A stretch of DNA of 64,000 bases from Volvariella volvacea V23. Taxonomy: Eukaryota; Basidiomycota; Agaricomycetes; Agaricales; Pluteaceae. A program made the translations under genes and the position numbers. Under the pieces are notes generated by a model. That model searched no databases. It was given only the letters and a program-made list of their open reading frames with translations, and was not told where the DNA came from. Shown here piece after piece: positions 10,670 to 22,544 of the stretch (position 1 is its first letter; every line of letters starts with the position of its first letter). Location: assembly GCA_000349905.1 (NCBI GenBank), contig KB722758.1, forward strand, positions 124,001 to 188,000, in the 5' to 3' direction.

Positions 10670-13600
10670 TCACCCACTAACAGCACTCCCCACATTCGAC
10701 CTCACACTCCTCCCCGCAACACCCCCCTGCGGCAACTCAAACTCCAACACGTTCACATCCCCCCTCCCCCAACCCGCCGGCTTCCTCCCCCTCCCACTCA
10801 CCCTCAACGTGACCCTCACGCTCCTCAGCGCCTGCCCAGGGTCCGCAACACTCACGTCCCCATTCCCAACATTATAAATCACCGCCACCGCGCTCTCACA
10901 GCTCACAGTCACCTCCCCAATCCCCCTCCCGGGTTTAAACGCCACCCTCCCGCCTGCACGCCAAAACACGACCATGAAGACCTGGCCCCTCTCGTCGTAC
11001 GCGGCCGAGATCTTCCCGTCGTTCTGGACGGTGCGGATCTTGGCCTGGCCTGATTTGTGTCTGAACTGCTGCGGAGTGACGGCGGGGTAGACGGTGTAGG
11101 CCAACGGCGCGGCGAGATTTTGGTGGTGCACGTAGGCGGCGAAGAGGTCCATCGTGAACGGGGGCTCTAGAGACGTCCCGATAGCCTGCCAGTTTCCTTG
11201 GCGTTGTCCAAATTGGACGTTCAAGGCGAAATCGGAAGAGTTGCCGTTGGGATTGGTGTTTTCAAAGGTATACCCGACGTTGCTGTGCCAGAGAGATCGG
11301 AACTTGGTGCGAGCGGCGGTGGGCTGGGTGACGACTTTGTTGTCGATCTGGACAGGGCCCGAAAGACGGCGCTGGTCCAGAACCGAATACACAGGAGCCG
11401 ACGCATTGCTCGACGTAACATTCGCAACCAAAACGTGTTCAACATCATCATCGAAGAAGAACCACGCCTTCTGCCAACGAAGGGAACGCGTCGTCGGGTT
11501 CGTGTACCGCATCACAGCCAGTCCGCGTGATCCGTCGGATACGCCACCGACAAAGGTTTCGACGCCCATGAGGTACGAGTTGGCGCAGGTGAGAGGGGTG
11601 GCGCCGTAGTCGGTTGTGATGCCTGGGATGAGGTTCCAGTCCCATGCGCCTGGGACGTTTTCGTATTCGTCGCCGCGGGTATAAGTATATTGGACGCCAT
11701 CGGAAAGGTGGTAACCCATGGGCTAGGAGTAATAAGATATCAGACGAGGATGAGACGAGGATGGAGACTTACATTGGCAGAATTGACACATTCCGAGTGC
11801 TTGGTCCTGGTTGACCACATTTTGACGGTGGTGATATAGTTTCGCCCACGGTGAACCTGGCATCAATTTAGCAATTCCGTCAACTACACTTGAAATCTGG
11901 CTGACCATATAGTCATTTGTGAAGAACATGTTGTTCCCCACAAGTCCATTTGCATTCGGATTGTTCGCAGGTTGCAAATATCCATTCGCAAAGTTCGTCA
12001 GCGCTTCATTCCCCCAGAGCTGGCCAAGCTCCCTGACTTTCGTCAGATTCATACTGATGTATCGCGTGGGTCTACATCGGTCGTCAGAGCAGCAAACCCA
12101 AAAAGGGGAGATGACTCACTGGTTATCGCTAACGGGAAAAACAAGGAATCGACCAATAGCGGACTGTCCAACACAGGCGGGATCAGAAATGCCTCGAAGC
12201 GCTCTCGAGAGGGTCTACTCACAAAGTCCCAGTGCAAGACGCTCGTCAAGGTGTTGTATACAATCATCCACTTGTTCCCGTCAAAGAGCGTTCCAAAGGC
12301 TGATTGTTGTGCTTGGCTAGCGGTGAACCGAGTCCCAGCCGCCTCGATTTCCATGTCAAGGAGACCGTTGGAGCTTATTCCACGTTGGGTTTAATGTCAC
12401 AGCGACTAAATTAACCACTTACAAGTCCTTGCCTAGTTCATCCAAGTTATCAATGCAATGTCCAAGCCAAAGGTAAAATAGGACGAACCATAGTTTCCAT
12501 TATACAAAATACCAGTATGCTGGCCTATACACCCCTGATCAGCACAATTCAAAGCGCATATATGCACCGTATATCTCACCAAAAGCGCCATCGGCCCTAA
12601 TCCCATCCGCAGCCGCAGCATTCTGAATAACCATCTCAGACTGCACGCGCCGATACGCGTCCTCCAGCAACGTAACATTCCCCGTCAACAACGCATTGTC
12701 CATCCCCGTGCGGGCGACGTCGATGGCGTTCGCGCCGGTGAGCTGGCCGACGTTGTTGATGGGGACGTAGAATTTCTGGAAGGACCGCGCCGTGATTTCG
12801 ATGCATTTGGCGCGCTGGGTGGCGTCCAGTGTGGACCCGAGGATAAGGCACGTTTGGCCTACGAATCGGGGGATGAGGATGATCTGCAGTCTTGTTGTCA
12901 GTGTTACGCACTTTTATCGTGGAAGCTGGAAAGCGTACATTAGAGTACCAGTTAGTATTCCTATACCAACCAATCAGAAATCAGTACAATGCTCGGTACG
13001 ATATTGCGTACATACCATAGCCAATTATCAGGGTTATCGCACGGACACCGTGCGGTGCCACCATAGTCCAGACAATCATGGTTCGCAAAATCTCGGGAGA
13101 ACCAGTAATCGACCGCACGCGAGATCGCTTCGCGGAGCGATTCGTCCTTGACGTACTCTTCTGCGCCGTTCGGGACGCCACCGTGCCAAGCGGCAGCCAT
13201 CGTCACTGGGTTTCGTAAGCGAGTAAGAAGACGTATGGTCTCGAGAGGAGAAACACGTGGCATGCACACGCATATGCGATGCTCGAGTTTCTGTAGTGTT
13301 TATGGCTGAGCTTACCGATACGAGTCCAGTGGACTTGAGCAGGCCAGTTGGCGCGACGAGCTTCGCAGCCGGTGGCATAGTCCACTTCGCTGTCTGGCCA
13401 CTTTCCATTGGGGGCCAAGGTAGAAAGCCTAAAATCAATGCCAGTCTTAGCCGAAGATCACACGATGGAGGGCTGGGTGTGACGTACCATGCTGGCACTT
13501 GGTCGGCATCACCAAGGACACCGATGATGGAGCTTAGTCTGCGCGCATACATGGTGTCGAGTTCGGGATCGGAAGAAGGAGAAGGAACAGGGGTGGGTGT

Positions 13601-13936
13601 GGAAGTGGAAGTGGAAGTGGAAGGTGCGGAGCTTGTTGGGTCATCGCTGGAAGAGGGCGGAGCGGCGGAAGTGCTGCTCTCAGTGGGTGTGCTGGAGAGA
13701 GTAGGGGTATCAGAAGTGGAAGGAGCCTCAGATTCGGCATCCGTGCTCGTTGGAAGAGGGAGTGATTCGATATCGCTGTCGGTAGTATTCGTCTGACGAC
13801 GATAGTCAGAATGCGGAACAAGCGCATCGCCTGCACGAGGATACGGCTGTCCTACGGGCTGAAGAGCCGCAACATGAAGAGAAAGAGAGGGAAGGAGAGG
13901 AAGCAAACAACAAAGGAGTGTCAGTGCCCTCGACAT
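10670..13936 (-). CDS. Secreted polysaccharide lyase family 8 (hyaluronate/chondroitin/xanthan-lyase type)
   Basis: It begins with a signal peptide (MSRALTLLCCLLPLLPSLSL..) and a Ser/Thr/Pro-rich linker of about 90 residues. The alpha-toroid of PL8 follows. Recognisable blocks are NTNWYSN-IILIPRFVGQTC, LTGANAIDVARTGMDNALLTGN, RADGAFGQHTGILYNGNYGKDFSNG, LEMEIEAAGT-like DMEIEAAGTRF, and SAIGRFLVFPVSDNQ. The beta-rich C-terminal domain (MGYHLSDGVQYTYTRGDEYENV.., WQKAWFFFDD, LNVQFGQRQG) reaches the stop at 10670. The PL8 catalytic residues expected are His in GQHTG, Tyr in YNGNYG and Arg in IGRF; all are present. PL8 cleaves uronic-acid glycans by beta-elimination. The substrate of the fungal members is not settled, so none is assigned. 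Many introns; two very small exons are described separately. Confidence 0.9.
12423..12432 (-). other. 10-nt micro-exon of the PL8 gene
   Basis: GCAAGGACTT, flanked by CTAG upstream and GTAAGT downstream, is needed to join ..NYG to FSNGLLDMEIEAAGT in frame; it supplies K-D. Without it the frames do not meet. Confidence 0.7.
12939..12960 (-). other. 22-nt exon of the PL8 gene
   Basis: GAATACTAACTGGTACTCTAAT lies between a GTATAG acceptor and a GTACGC donor. It supplies NTNWYSN, linking the PDNWLW and IILIPRF blocks. Confidence 0.65.
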
Positions 13937-15166
13937 CGGGATTCACTGCAAATGGTAGGCGATCAACCAAGGGCCAAAGCGATACCAGAGAGGAGCTGAG
14001 AATGTCGCATGAGACTCGTGTCCTTTTAAACGGTCAAACAAGGTTGGCCAGCGTGATCAGGAGCTCTAAACGAGGGTCACTGAATCATTCGAAGCCCACG
14101 CTGAGAACCCTGCGAGCCTCCTTCCTCGCTTGCTTCCTCGAGGCACTAAACCGTCCTTATCCCCGAATTTAAAATCGTAGAGTCGTGCCATCGAGGTGCG
14201 GTCCGACTCGGACCGGCACATCCAACTACCCCACATCCCGCACACCCACATGCTGTGTACCGCACGCATGAGCGCATGTCTGCAACGTATTCATTAATCA
14301 CAGCGTACGATACTAATACAACCAGGCTAGGGTCATCGAGGTCATCCAAGAGTTACAGCGATGAGATAGAAATTTGCCTACATTCCTCCACGCTCATGGC
14401 GTTCCCTGACCGTGCAACTCGAACCGGACCCGGTGTACCCATCTTTCATGTGTAGCCTTGATGGATAATGAGCGGCAAGCGCTTGGACCTGAACCACCTT
14501 CCAGCTTGAGCATCTCGGCACATGCGCTGGTGCGTGCGTACATTTGATGATGCACCTGTACTCCACCTAGCGACAAGTGCCTTTGCACTCCCACAGCTTC
14601 CTTTAACCTTTCCGAAACACCCATCTGACCAAACTTCAGTCATATGTTTCGACTCTATTGGACGAAATGGAACAAAAAATACGCACCATTTCATATCCAT
14701 CCCGCTCTCGTGACACCCGCCACCACATCTACCAGGCTCAACTCGACGCCCAACTATATTTTGTACGGTATGCGGTCCGGTGCTCTAATGTCTTGATCCT
14801 TGAGGTTGGTGTGATCAGCGTGCTCTCGTCAGACCGTCCTGTATCCTATGCATGGTTGACGGCGTATCAATGTGGTCCAAGATTGACAAAGAGCGCAATT
14901 TTTTTTACGTAGTTCGAACACTAATCAAAGCGCGTGGGAGGGGGTACCATGCAAAGATTCGCTACGGCGCCGTCGAGCGTTTGGGTGGTAAGCTCAACGT
15001 CCGGCTTTCAAAGCTTTTAGCCGGGTCACGTGCACAAACCCGGTAAATTACAGCAGATTACTGTCCTCCACCGGCAGCCCGATGGAGCCTCAGCACAATC
15101 ACCACCACTGGTGGGCGGTTTAAATCCCACCTCATCTTATACCTTTTAATCCTCGCTTTGAGCCTC
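13937..15166. other. Divergent intergenic region
   Basis: These 1.2 kb lie between the PL8 start (minus) and the methyltransferase start (plus). Only short meaningless frames are present. It presumably contains both promoters; no convincing TATA box or repeat was seen. Confidence 0.4.
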
Positions 15167-16172
15167 ATGAGCCATCACCACGATCACCACGATCACCATG
15201 GTCATCATGGTCATCATGGCCACCACGGCCGCCACGACTATGTTGCTGCCAACGAGTCTTTCTTTAACGATGTCGCCCACAAGTATGACGAAATGCCTCA
15301 TGCAGTTGAACGGGCCAAGAGGTACGTAAACCCACGGTTCCCTTTGTAAGTTTTCTGGATGATCAGATGCTACGTTATGGTAGGACGGCTGCTGTCATGA
15401 GGGAACACTATGAGTTCAACGAGGACAGCACAACTGTATTAGAATTTGCATGCGGAACCGGTGCATCCATTTGCATATCTAGCTCGAATTAAACAACTGA
15501 AGTTGCAAGCAACGTTCTAGGTCTCTTGTCAAGAGAACTCGCGCCATACGCCAAATCCATAGTCGGCGTCGACATAAGCCAAGGCGCCGTCGACCAATAC
15601 AACCTCCGCGTCGCCAACCAAGGCATTGCCCCTGAAGAAATGAGAGCCGTTAGGGCAGAACTGAAAGGCGTCGAGGGTGAGCTTGATAATGCCAAATTCG
15701 ACGTGGTCGTGGTAAGCCCTCACATTGTCGCATTCGATCTTCGTCGTTTCATCCCGTCTTTGTGTCGGTGGTAGTGCGCGGCTTCGTATCATCACTTCCC
15801 CTCTATCGAGGACGTGACCAAGACTCTGGTCTTCTTCCTCAAACCAGGAGGCGCACTACTAGTCGTGGACATTCTCAAAGGCCACGGTGACATCCACGAT
15901 CACGTTCACCACCACGAAGACGCAGGTGAGTATAGCCATATAAACTACACCTCAAACGCCTAAGCGTGGGTACGCCCATAGGCCATGTGACCAAAGAGCA
16001 AATCGACAAGATGGTACCGCACAAGGGCGGATTCTCGGAAGAGGATATGCGGAGCGTGTTCGAGGCGGCGGGATTGGTTTCGTTCAGCTTCCAGCCTGCT
16101 ATTTGGGCTAAACGAGAAGGGAAGGATGTCGCCCTTTTTATTGCCAAGGGCGTGAAGCCTGTTGTCAACTAA
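15167..16172 (+). CDS. Class I SAM-dependent methyltransferase with His-rich N-terminus
   Basis: The first 24 residues contain 14 histidines (MSHHHDHHDHHGHHGHHG..), built from near-identical 9-nt units. The methyltransferase fold follows: ANESFFNDVAHKYDEMP, then TAAVMREHYEF, motif I VLEFACGTG joined across an intron to LLSREL, VGVDISQGAVDQYN, and CAASYHHFPSIED..FFLKPGGALLVVDILKG. A second His cluster (HGDIHDHVHHHEDAG) sits just before the last joining intron. The C-terminus (GFSEEDMRSVFEAAGL..FIAKGVKPVVN) is usual for fungal methyltransferase-11/12-type enzymes. Exon 1 is 15167-15321. No substrate can be assigned. The His tracts suggest metal binding, which is inference. No partner gene is evident nearby. 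Confidence 0.85.
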
Positions 16173-16453
16173 TCCATCCCTATTGTCTCTTGTCTGTCTC
16201 CTGGTGTTGGGGTTTGTGAAAGCAAAGTGAGAAAGTGAATTCTGGCGCTTTGGGTTTCTAGATGTGTGCTTCAAATTGTAATCTCGCACACTCGAAGATG
16301 GACACTGTATGTCCGCGAAGCAATTGACCTGGTCAGGGTCGGATAGTCAGTATACGTGTTGGCGGACGTGGAATCTTTGTTGATTGATCCTTAATAAATT
16401 TGGTTCCCTCCTCCCAACTCCTTACCTCTGACACGCATTCGCGCACCACCCGC

Positions 16454-18107
16454 ATGTCGACAACATCAAGCGCACCCGCTACCACCCTCCTAGCAAGCGA
16501 TCTGCCTTCCGAGATATGGCACGCTGTTGCAGGGTTTACCAACGGAGCGGATATACCATCCTTGCGCCTATGCTGTCGACGATTCAACGCCATATTCACC
16601 CCCTTTTGCCTCGAAAAGTTGTTCCTTTGTCTCAACAAGCAGCCTAGTATGAAGTTTGTCCATTGCGGAAAGGCGCACTCTGGACCTTTCAAGCGCGTCC
16701 CTGATATATTTGCGCGCCACGTACACACTCTTGGTGTAAGCGTTGGGCTGGACTTGACCGTGGAGTCGATTCATGCAGCGTTTCCGCAAGACCAAAGAAC
16801 TTGGGCCCGGGCTCTTCAAGCAGTGTCAAGGTCACTCGCTACTAAACTCGGTCAGGCTTCTAGGCTTATTTTTTGATGCGATACTAGATATACAGGATAG
16901 CCGCTATAGCCCCTCGCTATTTCGCTGAGGGTCCGTTGACAGAGCGTCCTGCTCCTAGCACAATACTGCGCAATCCGGAATTTTGGAAGGATCTCTCCCG
17001 CTTCAAAGGCTTGAAGACATTATTCATTTCGCTGTATAATCCTAGTCGACTCCCGGTCGCATCCGACGACCTTCCACACTTTCTCAACAACATGATAGAT
17101 GAGGTTGCTCGAGCTACAACAAATGGTCTAACAGAACTAGCTCTCGAGATTTTAGGCTTTGTAGAGCTGAAACGTCTCCCGGGTTCCTTGACAAAGTTCG
17201 GCTGTCTCGTGTCCCTCACCCTCAAACGCACCTGTGCGGAACACTACATCGACTGGGCCGGCGCGCCTCCATCTGCAGAGCGATGCTGCGCCTCCCCTGC
17301 CATCGCTGAACAGCTTCGAGCTATAATGGAGAATAATCCACATCTCCGGTCGCTCGAGTACCACTACTCTTGCTCACAGATTGCATCCCGGTTGTCCCTC
17401 GACCATATCCTCCCACCGGCCCTCGGAGCTATGAAGGTCGAGAAGCTCAAGTTCAGGGGCTACCTCCTTCCTTCTCCGGTTCGGACAGGCATGGCACCTC
17501 TCTTCCCCTCCCTCACTCACCTCCAACACCTCGAGCTGGCACCCGAAATCTACACACCAGGTACCCCGCTCCAGCGTCTCGCCAACATCGACCGCTTCTG
17601 GCTCACACTCTCGAACAGCGGAGCGGAGCCGAAAACCCTCGCCACGCGGCACATCTCCCCTGGCTTCCTCAAATACCTCGCCTCCTTCCAGGGGCTGACA
17701 GTCTGCGAGATCCAGCTCTCCACGGGGTGCTTCTCGCCTCCTCTCTCCTCCACGACGCCTACTCGGCCCACTCTGCGACGCTGGAGAGGCTCTCTATATT
17801 TCCCGTTCCTTCTAACATGCTCTCAGAAGAGTACAGCGACCTCTTGCTACATACTCCTCTCGCCCGGCGCTCGTGGGCTGACCCGTTGAATTATCCAAAA
17901 CTCCAGCACTTGTTTGTTCCGTGTCTGACCCAGGGTGATTTAGAGGCATCGGACGGTCGCAAGCGGTACAAGGCGCATTTTTCAGAGTTTTTGAGGATGA
18001 GCACCGCTAGGATTTGGTGGTTTGAGCGTGCTGTTTCGGGTGGTGTCCATGCTAGCATAGGGAGGACCTCGTTCCGGTTGGGGACTGATGGAATAATATT
18101 AATATAG
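16454..18107 (+). pseudogene. F-box/LRR-like gene, array copy 1, frameshifted
   Basis: Exon 1 (16454-16850) carries an F-box-like segment, DLPSEIWHAVAGFTNGADIP-SLRLCCRRFNAIFTPF. Intron 16851-16900 is followed by the leucine-rich body in exon 2 (ILRNPEFWKDLSRFKGLKTL.., LTKFGCLVSLTLKRTC, NNPHLRSLEYHYSC). After GCFSPPLS the frame is lost and would stop at 17889. The expected continuation (DAYSAHSATLERLSIF..WWFERAVSGGVHA) resumes in another frame to 18107. Against copy 3 the DNA lacks 10 nt between CTCTCC and GACGCC near 17745. F-box proteins recruit substrates to SCF ubiquitin ligases, and this class is highly expanded in mushrooms. This copy probably yields a truncated product. It is also GC-richer than the other copies. 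Confidence 0.75.
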
Positions 18108-18561
18108 CTTAGCTATAGGTCGTCTTTCCTGTGTTATCCTTAGTCCGTGTTGGGCGGTGTCACTGTTTCATCACTGAGAGAGATTACGCGCCCTAGTCAT
18201 CCGCGATGCGATTCACACAGGAAAAGTGCGTGCAGACCCATTAGAGTGTGCTCCAAATACGCGTCAAGCCATTCTTGAAGATATTATTCTCTGGATCGAA
18301 GATGAGGGACTAACCCGTTACATCCTCGTTGAATCGAGAACCTGAAAGTCGAGGTTCAGCACTCTTTGCACAGGACGCAAGGAAACATCAATGACCAATC
18401 ATCGTGACTCCATTCCTCCATATTACTAGTTAAGTCTGCTTATTTACGGGCCTAGGTCAGGAATGCATCGCGTCTCCGAGGCAGGAAGCAACCATTTGAA
18501 TGCTAGTGTATTAAGGTGTTTGAACTCTTGTTTGCACGTATTAGGATTTGTGAGCCCCGGA
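18108..18561. other. Spacer between array copies 1 and 2
   Basis: No gene is seen. The 3' end (18528-18555) carries a sequence nearly identical to one upstream of copy 3. An in-frame ATG at 18463 could extend copy 2, but the extension has no counterpart in its paralogs. Confidence 0.4.
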
Positions 18562-20303
18562 ATGTCCTTACTTCCTCCCTCTAGCAACCCATTCCTTCGT
18601 TGGGCACCATCACATGCGATACATATGCCAATGGCACAAAGTACATCAAATTCAAACCATAGGCTTATCGAATTGCCCTTCGAGATATGGTACATTATCG
18701 CATGCCTCACGGACGTTAGGGATATTCCATCTTTACGGTTATGCTGTCGACTCTTCAACACCGTATTTACCCCATTTTTCCTCCAGTCTCTTACAATGGT
18801 CCTTAGCGATCGACCCACAATCATGTTTACCCATCAAGACTCGTCACAGGTTCGGCCATTCGAATCCATCCCAGGTGTATTTGCTCGCCATGTATCTGCG
18901 CTCCATCTTGGAATTTCGTTCGACTTTACAGTGAAGTCGTCACACACGACTAGCGCTGCAATGACTCGAAACTTAGAGACACGTACAGTTGGATGCTTTA
19001 AGAACTTGATCAGCTTTTTCACTACGAAACGAGGTCAGAAGTCTAATTTTGCTCTTTGCTATCATACTCAAATGATGGTGCAGATATTATAGCCACCGTA
19101 ACTCCTCACTATGATGCAAATGAAATTCCTAGTACTATACTGTCTCATTCAGGAATTTGGAAGGAAATTTCACGCTTCAGGTCCCTCAGAATGCTAAATA
19201 TTTCCTTTTTCAAGTTGCTTCGGTCTCGACTTTCAGAGAAAGATTTGTTCTACTTTCTCGACAACCTAATTGATGCAGTTTCTCGAGCTACGGGAAATCA
19301 CCTCAAAGAGCTCACTCTTGATACCAGTGGTGTCGTAGAGTTGACATCTCTTCCAGATGTCCTGACGAAGCTGAACTCTCTCGACTCACTCACTTTTAAA
19401 TACTCTTGTGGGAAATACTGCAGACGCTTCACCGGACCATCTCGAGGACAATGCTGTGCAGCACCTTTCGCTGCCAAACAACTTAGCACTATCATCCAAA
19501 ATAACCCACACCTCCGGTCATTCGAGTACCGCTACAGATGCTCAAACACCGCGCCACGACTCTGTCTCAGCGACGTCCTCCCATCAAGCCTCGAATCCAT
19601 GAAAATAGAGAAACTTATAATCACAGGTTACCCCCTTTCTGCACCTATACGAACAGGTGTCCTAACACCCCCTTTCCCTACTCTCAATAACCTTCAGCAT
19701 CTCAAATTGCTACCTGAACGCTCCTTCTCATATCCATCACCACAGCAACACGCCAACATCGACCGTTTCTGGAATGCACTCACGAGTACAGGGGTGGCAT
19801 TAAAATCTATCACCACCCGGTACGTATCTTTAGCATTCCTCAAATACCTAGCCTCCTTCCGAGGCTTGAAGGCCTGTGTAATTCCACTCCCTAGAGGATG
19901 CTTTTCACCCCCCATCTCCTTCACCGACCTTCGCAGTGCCTATGCATCCCATTCCGCAACATTGGAAAAGTTATCCATATACTCCAGTCCTGCCACCAAT
20001 ATCTCAGGAGAGTACAGAGACCTTTTGTACCACAACCCTCTCACCTGCAACTGGCGGAGCTCATGGGTCGAACCGTTGAGTTATCCAAAGCTCCAAGTTC
20101 TGCTCATTCCATGTTTGTATGAGGCCGAGATTACGCAGGAGGATCACGAGCAGTACATGGCGTATTTTTCCCAGTTTCCGGCGATGAGGGGTGCTGCAAT
20201 TTGGTGGTTTGATGGCACTGCTTTAGGGGGGACTCATGCTTACAGAGGGATGAACTCATTTCAGTTGGTGGAAGGTGATACCGCCGGTGTGGTTTGGATA
20301 TGA
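18562..20303 (+). CDS. F-box/LRR-like protein, array copy 2
   Basis: Exon 1 is 18562-19033 and exon 2 is 19093-20303; the intron is at the same place as in copies 1 and 3. The F-box-like segment is ELPFEIWYIIACLTDVRDIP-SLRLCCRLFNTVFTPF. The body has leucine-rich strands (FWKEISR-like IWKEISRFRSLRMLNIS, LTKLNSLDSLTFKYSCG, NNPHLRSFEYRYRC, NLQHLKLLPE). It shares the conserved end region GCFSPPISFTDLRSAYASHS..SYPKLQVLLIPCL..IWWFDG. It is intact throughout. The start chosen is the ATG just 3' of the element shared with copy 3; later ATGs at HMPMAQ are alternatives. Likely an SCF substrate adaptor by family resemblance; the target is unknown. Confidence 0.75.
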
Positions 20304-20842
20304 CCTTGGCGTCAATGTTTTATAAGCGCTCGTAGAAGGGGAAATCTTTCGTATCTTAGCTCTTATGTCCTTCGTAATGCTAACGCTAGTGGACTTCAGT
20401 GCTCAAACTCGAGGAAATGTCACTCACCAGCATCGAATCTATGTGATCGTCCTCGATTTTAAAACTATTGGAATTTTACCCTCATTGAACTCCCAAGCAA
20501 AATATATGAATGCGTCTTGGACAAGCATAGAAACAAAATTCTATGACATCGTGTCCCCGTGTCAACTCGTCAAGTCTAATTATTTGCATGTGGGTAGTAG
20601 CCGTGTCGACATGAACGGGGTTTGGCTGACCATGGAGTTTAAGAGATGGTGCATTGACCTCACGTCCCAAGCATATGGGCCAACGTGATTGCCCTATAAT
20701 ATGCCCATATTCACTGCTATTATATTTCGGTTAAGCACAAGCAGCGTCTGGTGCCAAATTCAGGGAAGTTCAAATTTTTGTTTGCTCGTATTAGGACTTG
20801 TGGGCAACAATTATTCCTCCTTTTGACTCGACTTCTTCCACG
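20304..20842. other. Spacer between array copies 2 and 3
   Basis: A 107-codon plus-strand frame at 20365-20688 has no recognisable domain or paralog in the other spacers, and I do not call it a gene. An element shared with the copy 2 upstream region lies at 20778-20805. Confidence 0.4.
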
Positions 20843-22544
20843 ATGCGTCTTCCGACGCGTTCGCGCACGATCCACGTGGTGACAACGCCAAGTTCACCTG
20901 CCACACTGATTGATGATTTGCCCTCGGAAATACTGCATACCATCGCAGAACTCACCAATAGGGGGGATATCCCATCCTTGCGCTTATGTTGTCGACGGTT
21001 CAACGCCATATTCACGCCTTTTTATCTCGAATCCATTAAACTCGTCCTCAGCGACGAACCTACGATTGAGCTTGTTCGTCAAGGCCCGCCACAGCTTCGG
21101 CCTTTCGGACCCATTCCCGATGTATTTGCCCGCTACATACCCTCACTCCAGTTGGCGATCTCACTAGACTTTACGATGGAATCATTGCATGCGGCTAGTG
21201 ATCAATTGACACGAGACCCCATGAGTGGATGCTTTCGAGGGCTGCTTGGTTTCTTTACTCAAAAACTCGGTTAGGCCTTCGCTTTGTATTTTGCCATAAT
21301 GCTCAATAAATTATATAGCCACCATAACTGCTCGTGATCGAACTTGGGAGCGATCGCTACAGCGTCGACCCGTTTCTAACACGATATTGCGTAATACCGA
21401 CTTCTGGAAGGACCTTTCACGCTTCAAATCTCTAAAAAAGCTCGATATCTCGTTTTTCAATTCCCTTGGACTCCAAATCGCATCGGAGGATTTGCTCCCC
21501 TTTCTAGACAACTTGATAGACGAAGTTACTCAAGCTACAAGCAATGGTTTGATGGAGCTAATTCTCGACGTTGGTCGCGTCGTAGAATTTAAATCCCTTC
21601 CGGATGCCTTGACGAGGTTAACCTCACTTACGTCTTTCACTCTCAAACGTTCTTGCGGGGAACAACGGGACACCTGGGTTGCACGTCCACAACCATGCTG
21701 TGCTTTACCTATCATCTCTGAACAGCTTCGTTCGATCATGGCGAATAACCCATCACTTCAGTCTTTCAAGTACCGCTACGAGTGCTCACAGCCTGCATGC
21801 CGTCCATCCCTCTACGATATTCTTCCATCAAATCTCACAACTCTGAACATCAAAAGCCTTGCGATAACGGGGCATATCCTTCCTACACCGGTACAGGCGA
21901 GGGTCGCACCGTCTCCCTTTCTTGCTTTCAAACACCTCCAACATCTACAATTGACATTCGAATATTCAGATGCAAATTCACCTTTGCAACGACATACTAA
22001 CATCGACCACCTCTGGTATGCACTAATGGACACTGGGATAGCATTGAAAACCATCATCACCGCGTACATCTCTCCTGCATTCATCAACTACCTCACTTCC
22101 TTTCGTGGCTTACAAACCTGCGCAATCGACCTTCCGAGGGGATGCTTTTCATCATCCCTCTCTTTTGCAGACCTTCGCAACGCCTATTCGGTTCACTCTG
22201 CCACACTGGAGATTTTATCCGTATCCCCAATCCCCTCTAATACCCTTTCAGAAGAGTACACCGACATTTTGTTCTACAACCCTCTCACCTCCGACTCGCA
22301 GCGCTCATGGTTCGAACCAGTAAACTACCCAAAACTACGATGCTTTTATATTCCCTGTCTGTTTGAGCCCGCGATTATGCCTGGATACCGCGACCGATGC
22401 AAAGCGTATCTCTCCCACTTCTCGTCGATGAAGGCTGCGGTCATTCGGTGGTTTGATCGTACTGCTGCAGTCGGATTTCATGCTTATGTAGGGGTAACTG
22501 TCTTCGAATTAGAGGTCAGCAATAGCGCTTCGGATATAATTTAG
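20843..22544 (+). CDS. F-box/LRR-like protein, array copy 3
   Basis: Exon 1 is 20843-21269 and exon 2 is 21319-22544. It opens MRLPTRSRTIHVV, then the F-box-like segment DLPSEILHTIAELTNRGDIP-SLRLCCRRFNAIFTPF. The leucine-rich body contains LRNTDFWKDLSRFKSLKKLD, LTRLTSLTSFTLKRSCG, NNPSLQSFKYRYEC and PSLYDILPSNLTTLN. It ends GCFSSSLSFADLRNAYSVHS..NYPKLRCFYIPCLF..IRWFDRTAAVGFHAY. This intact copy is the best reference for judging breaks in copies 1 and 5. Role inferred from family: ubiquitin-ligase adaptor, unknown target. Confidence 0.8.
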
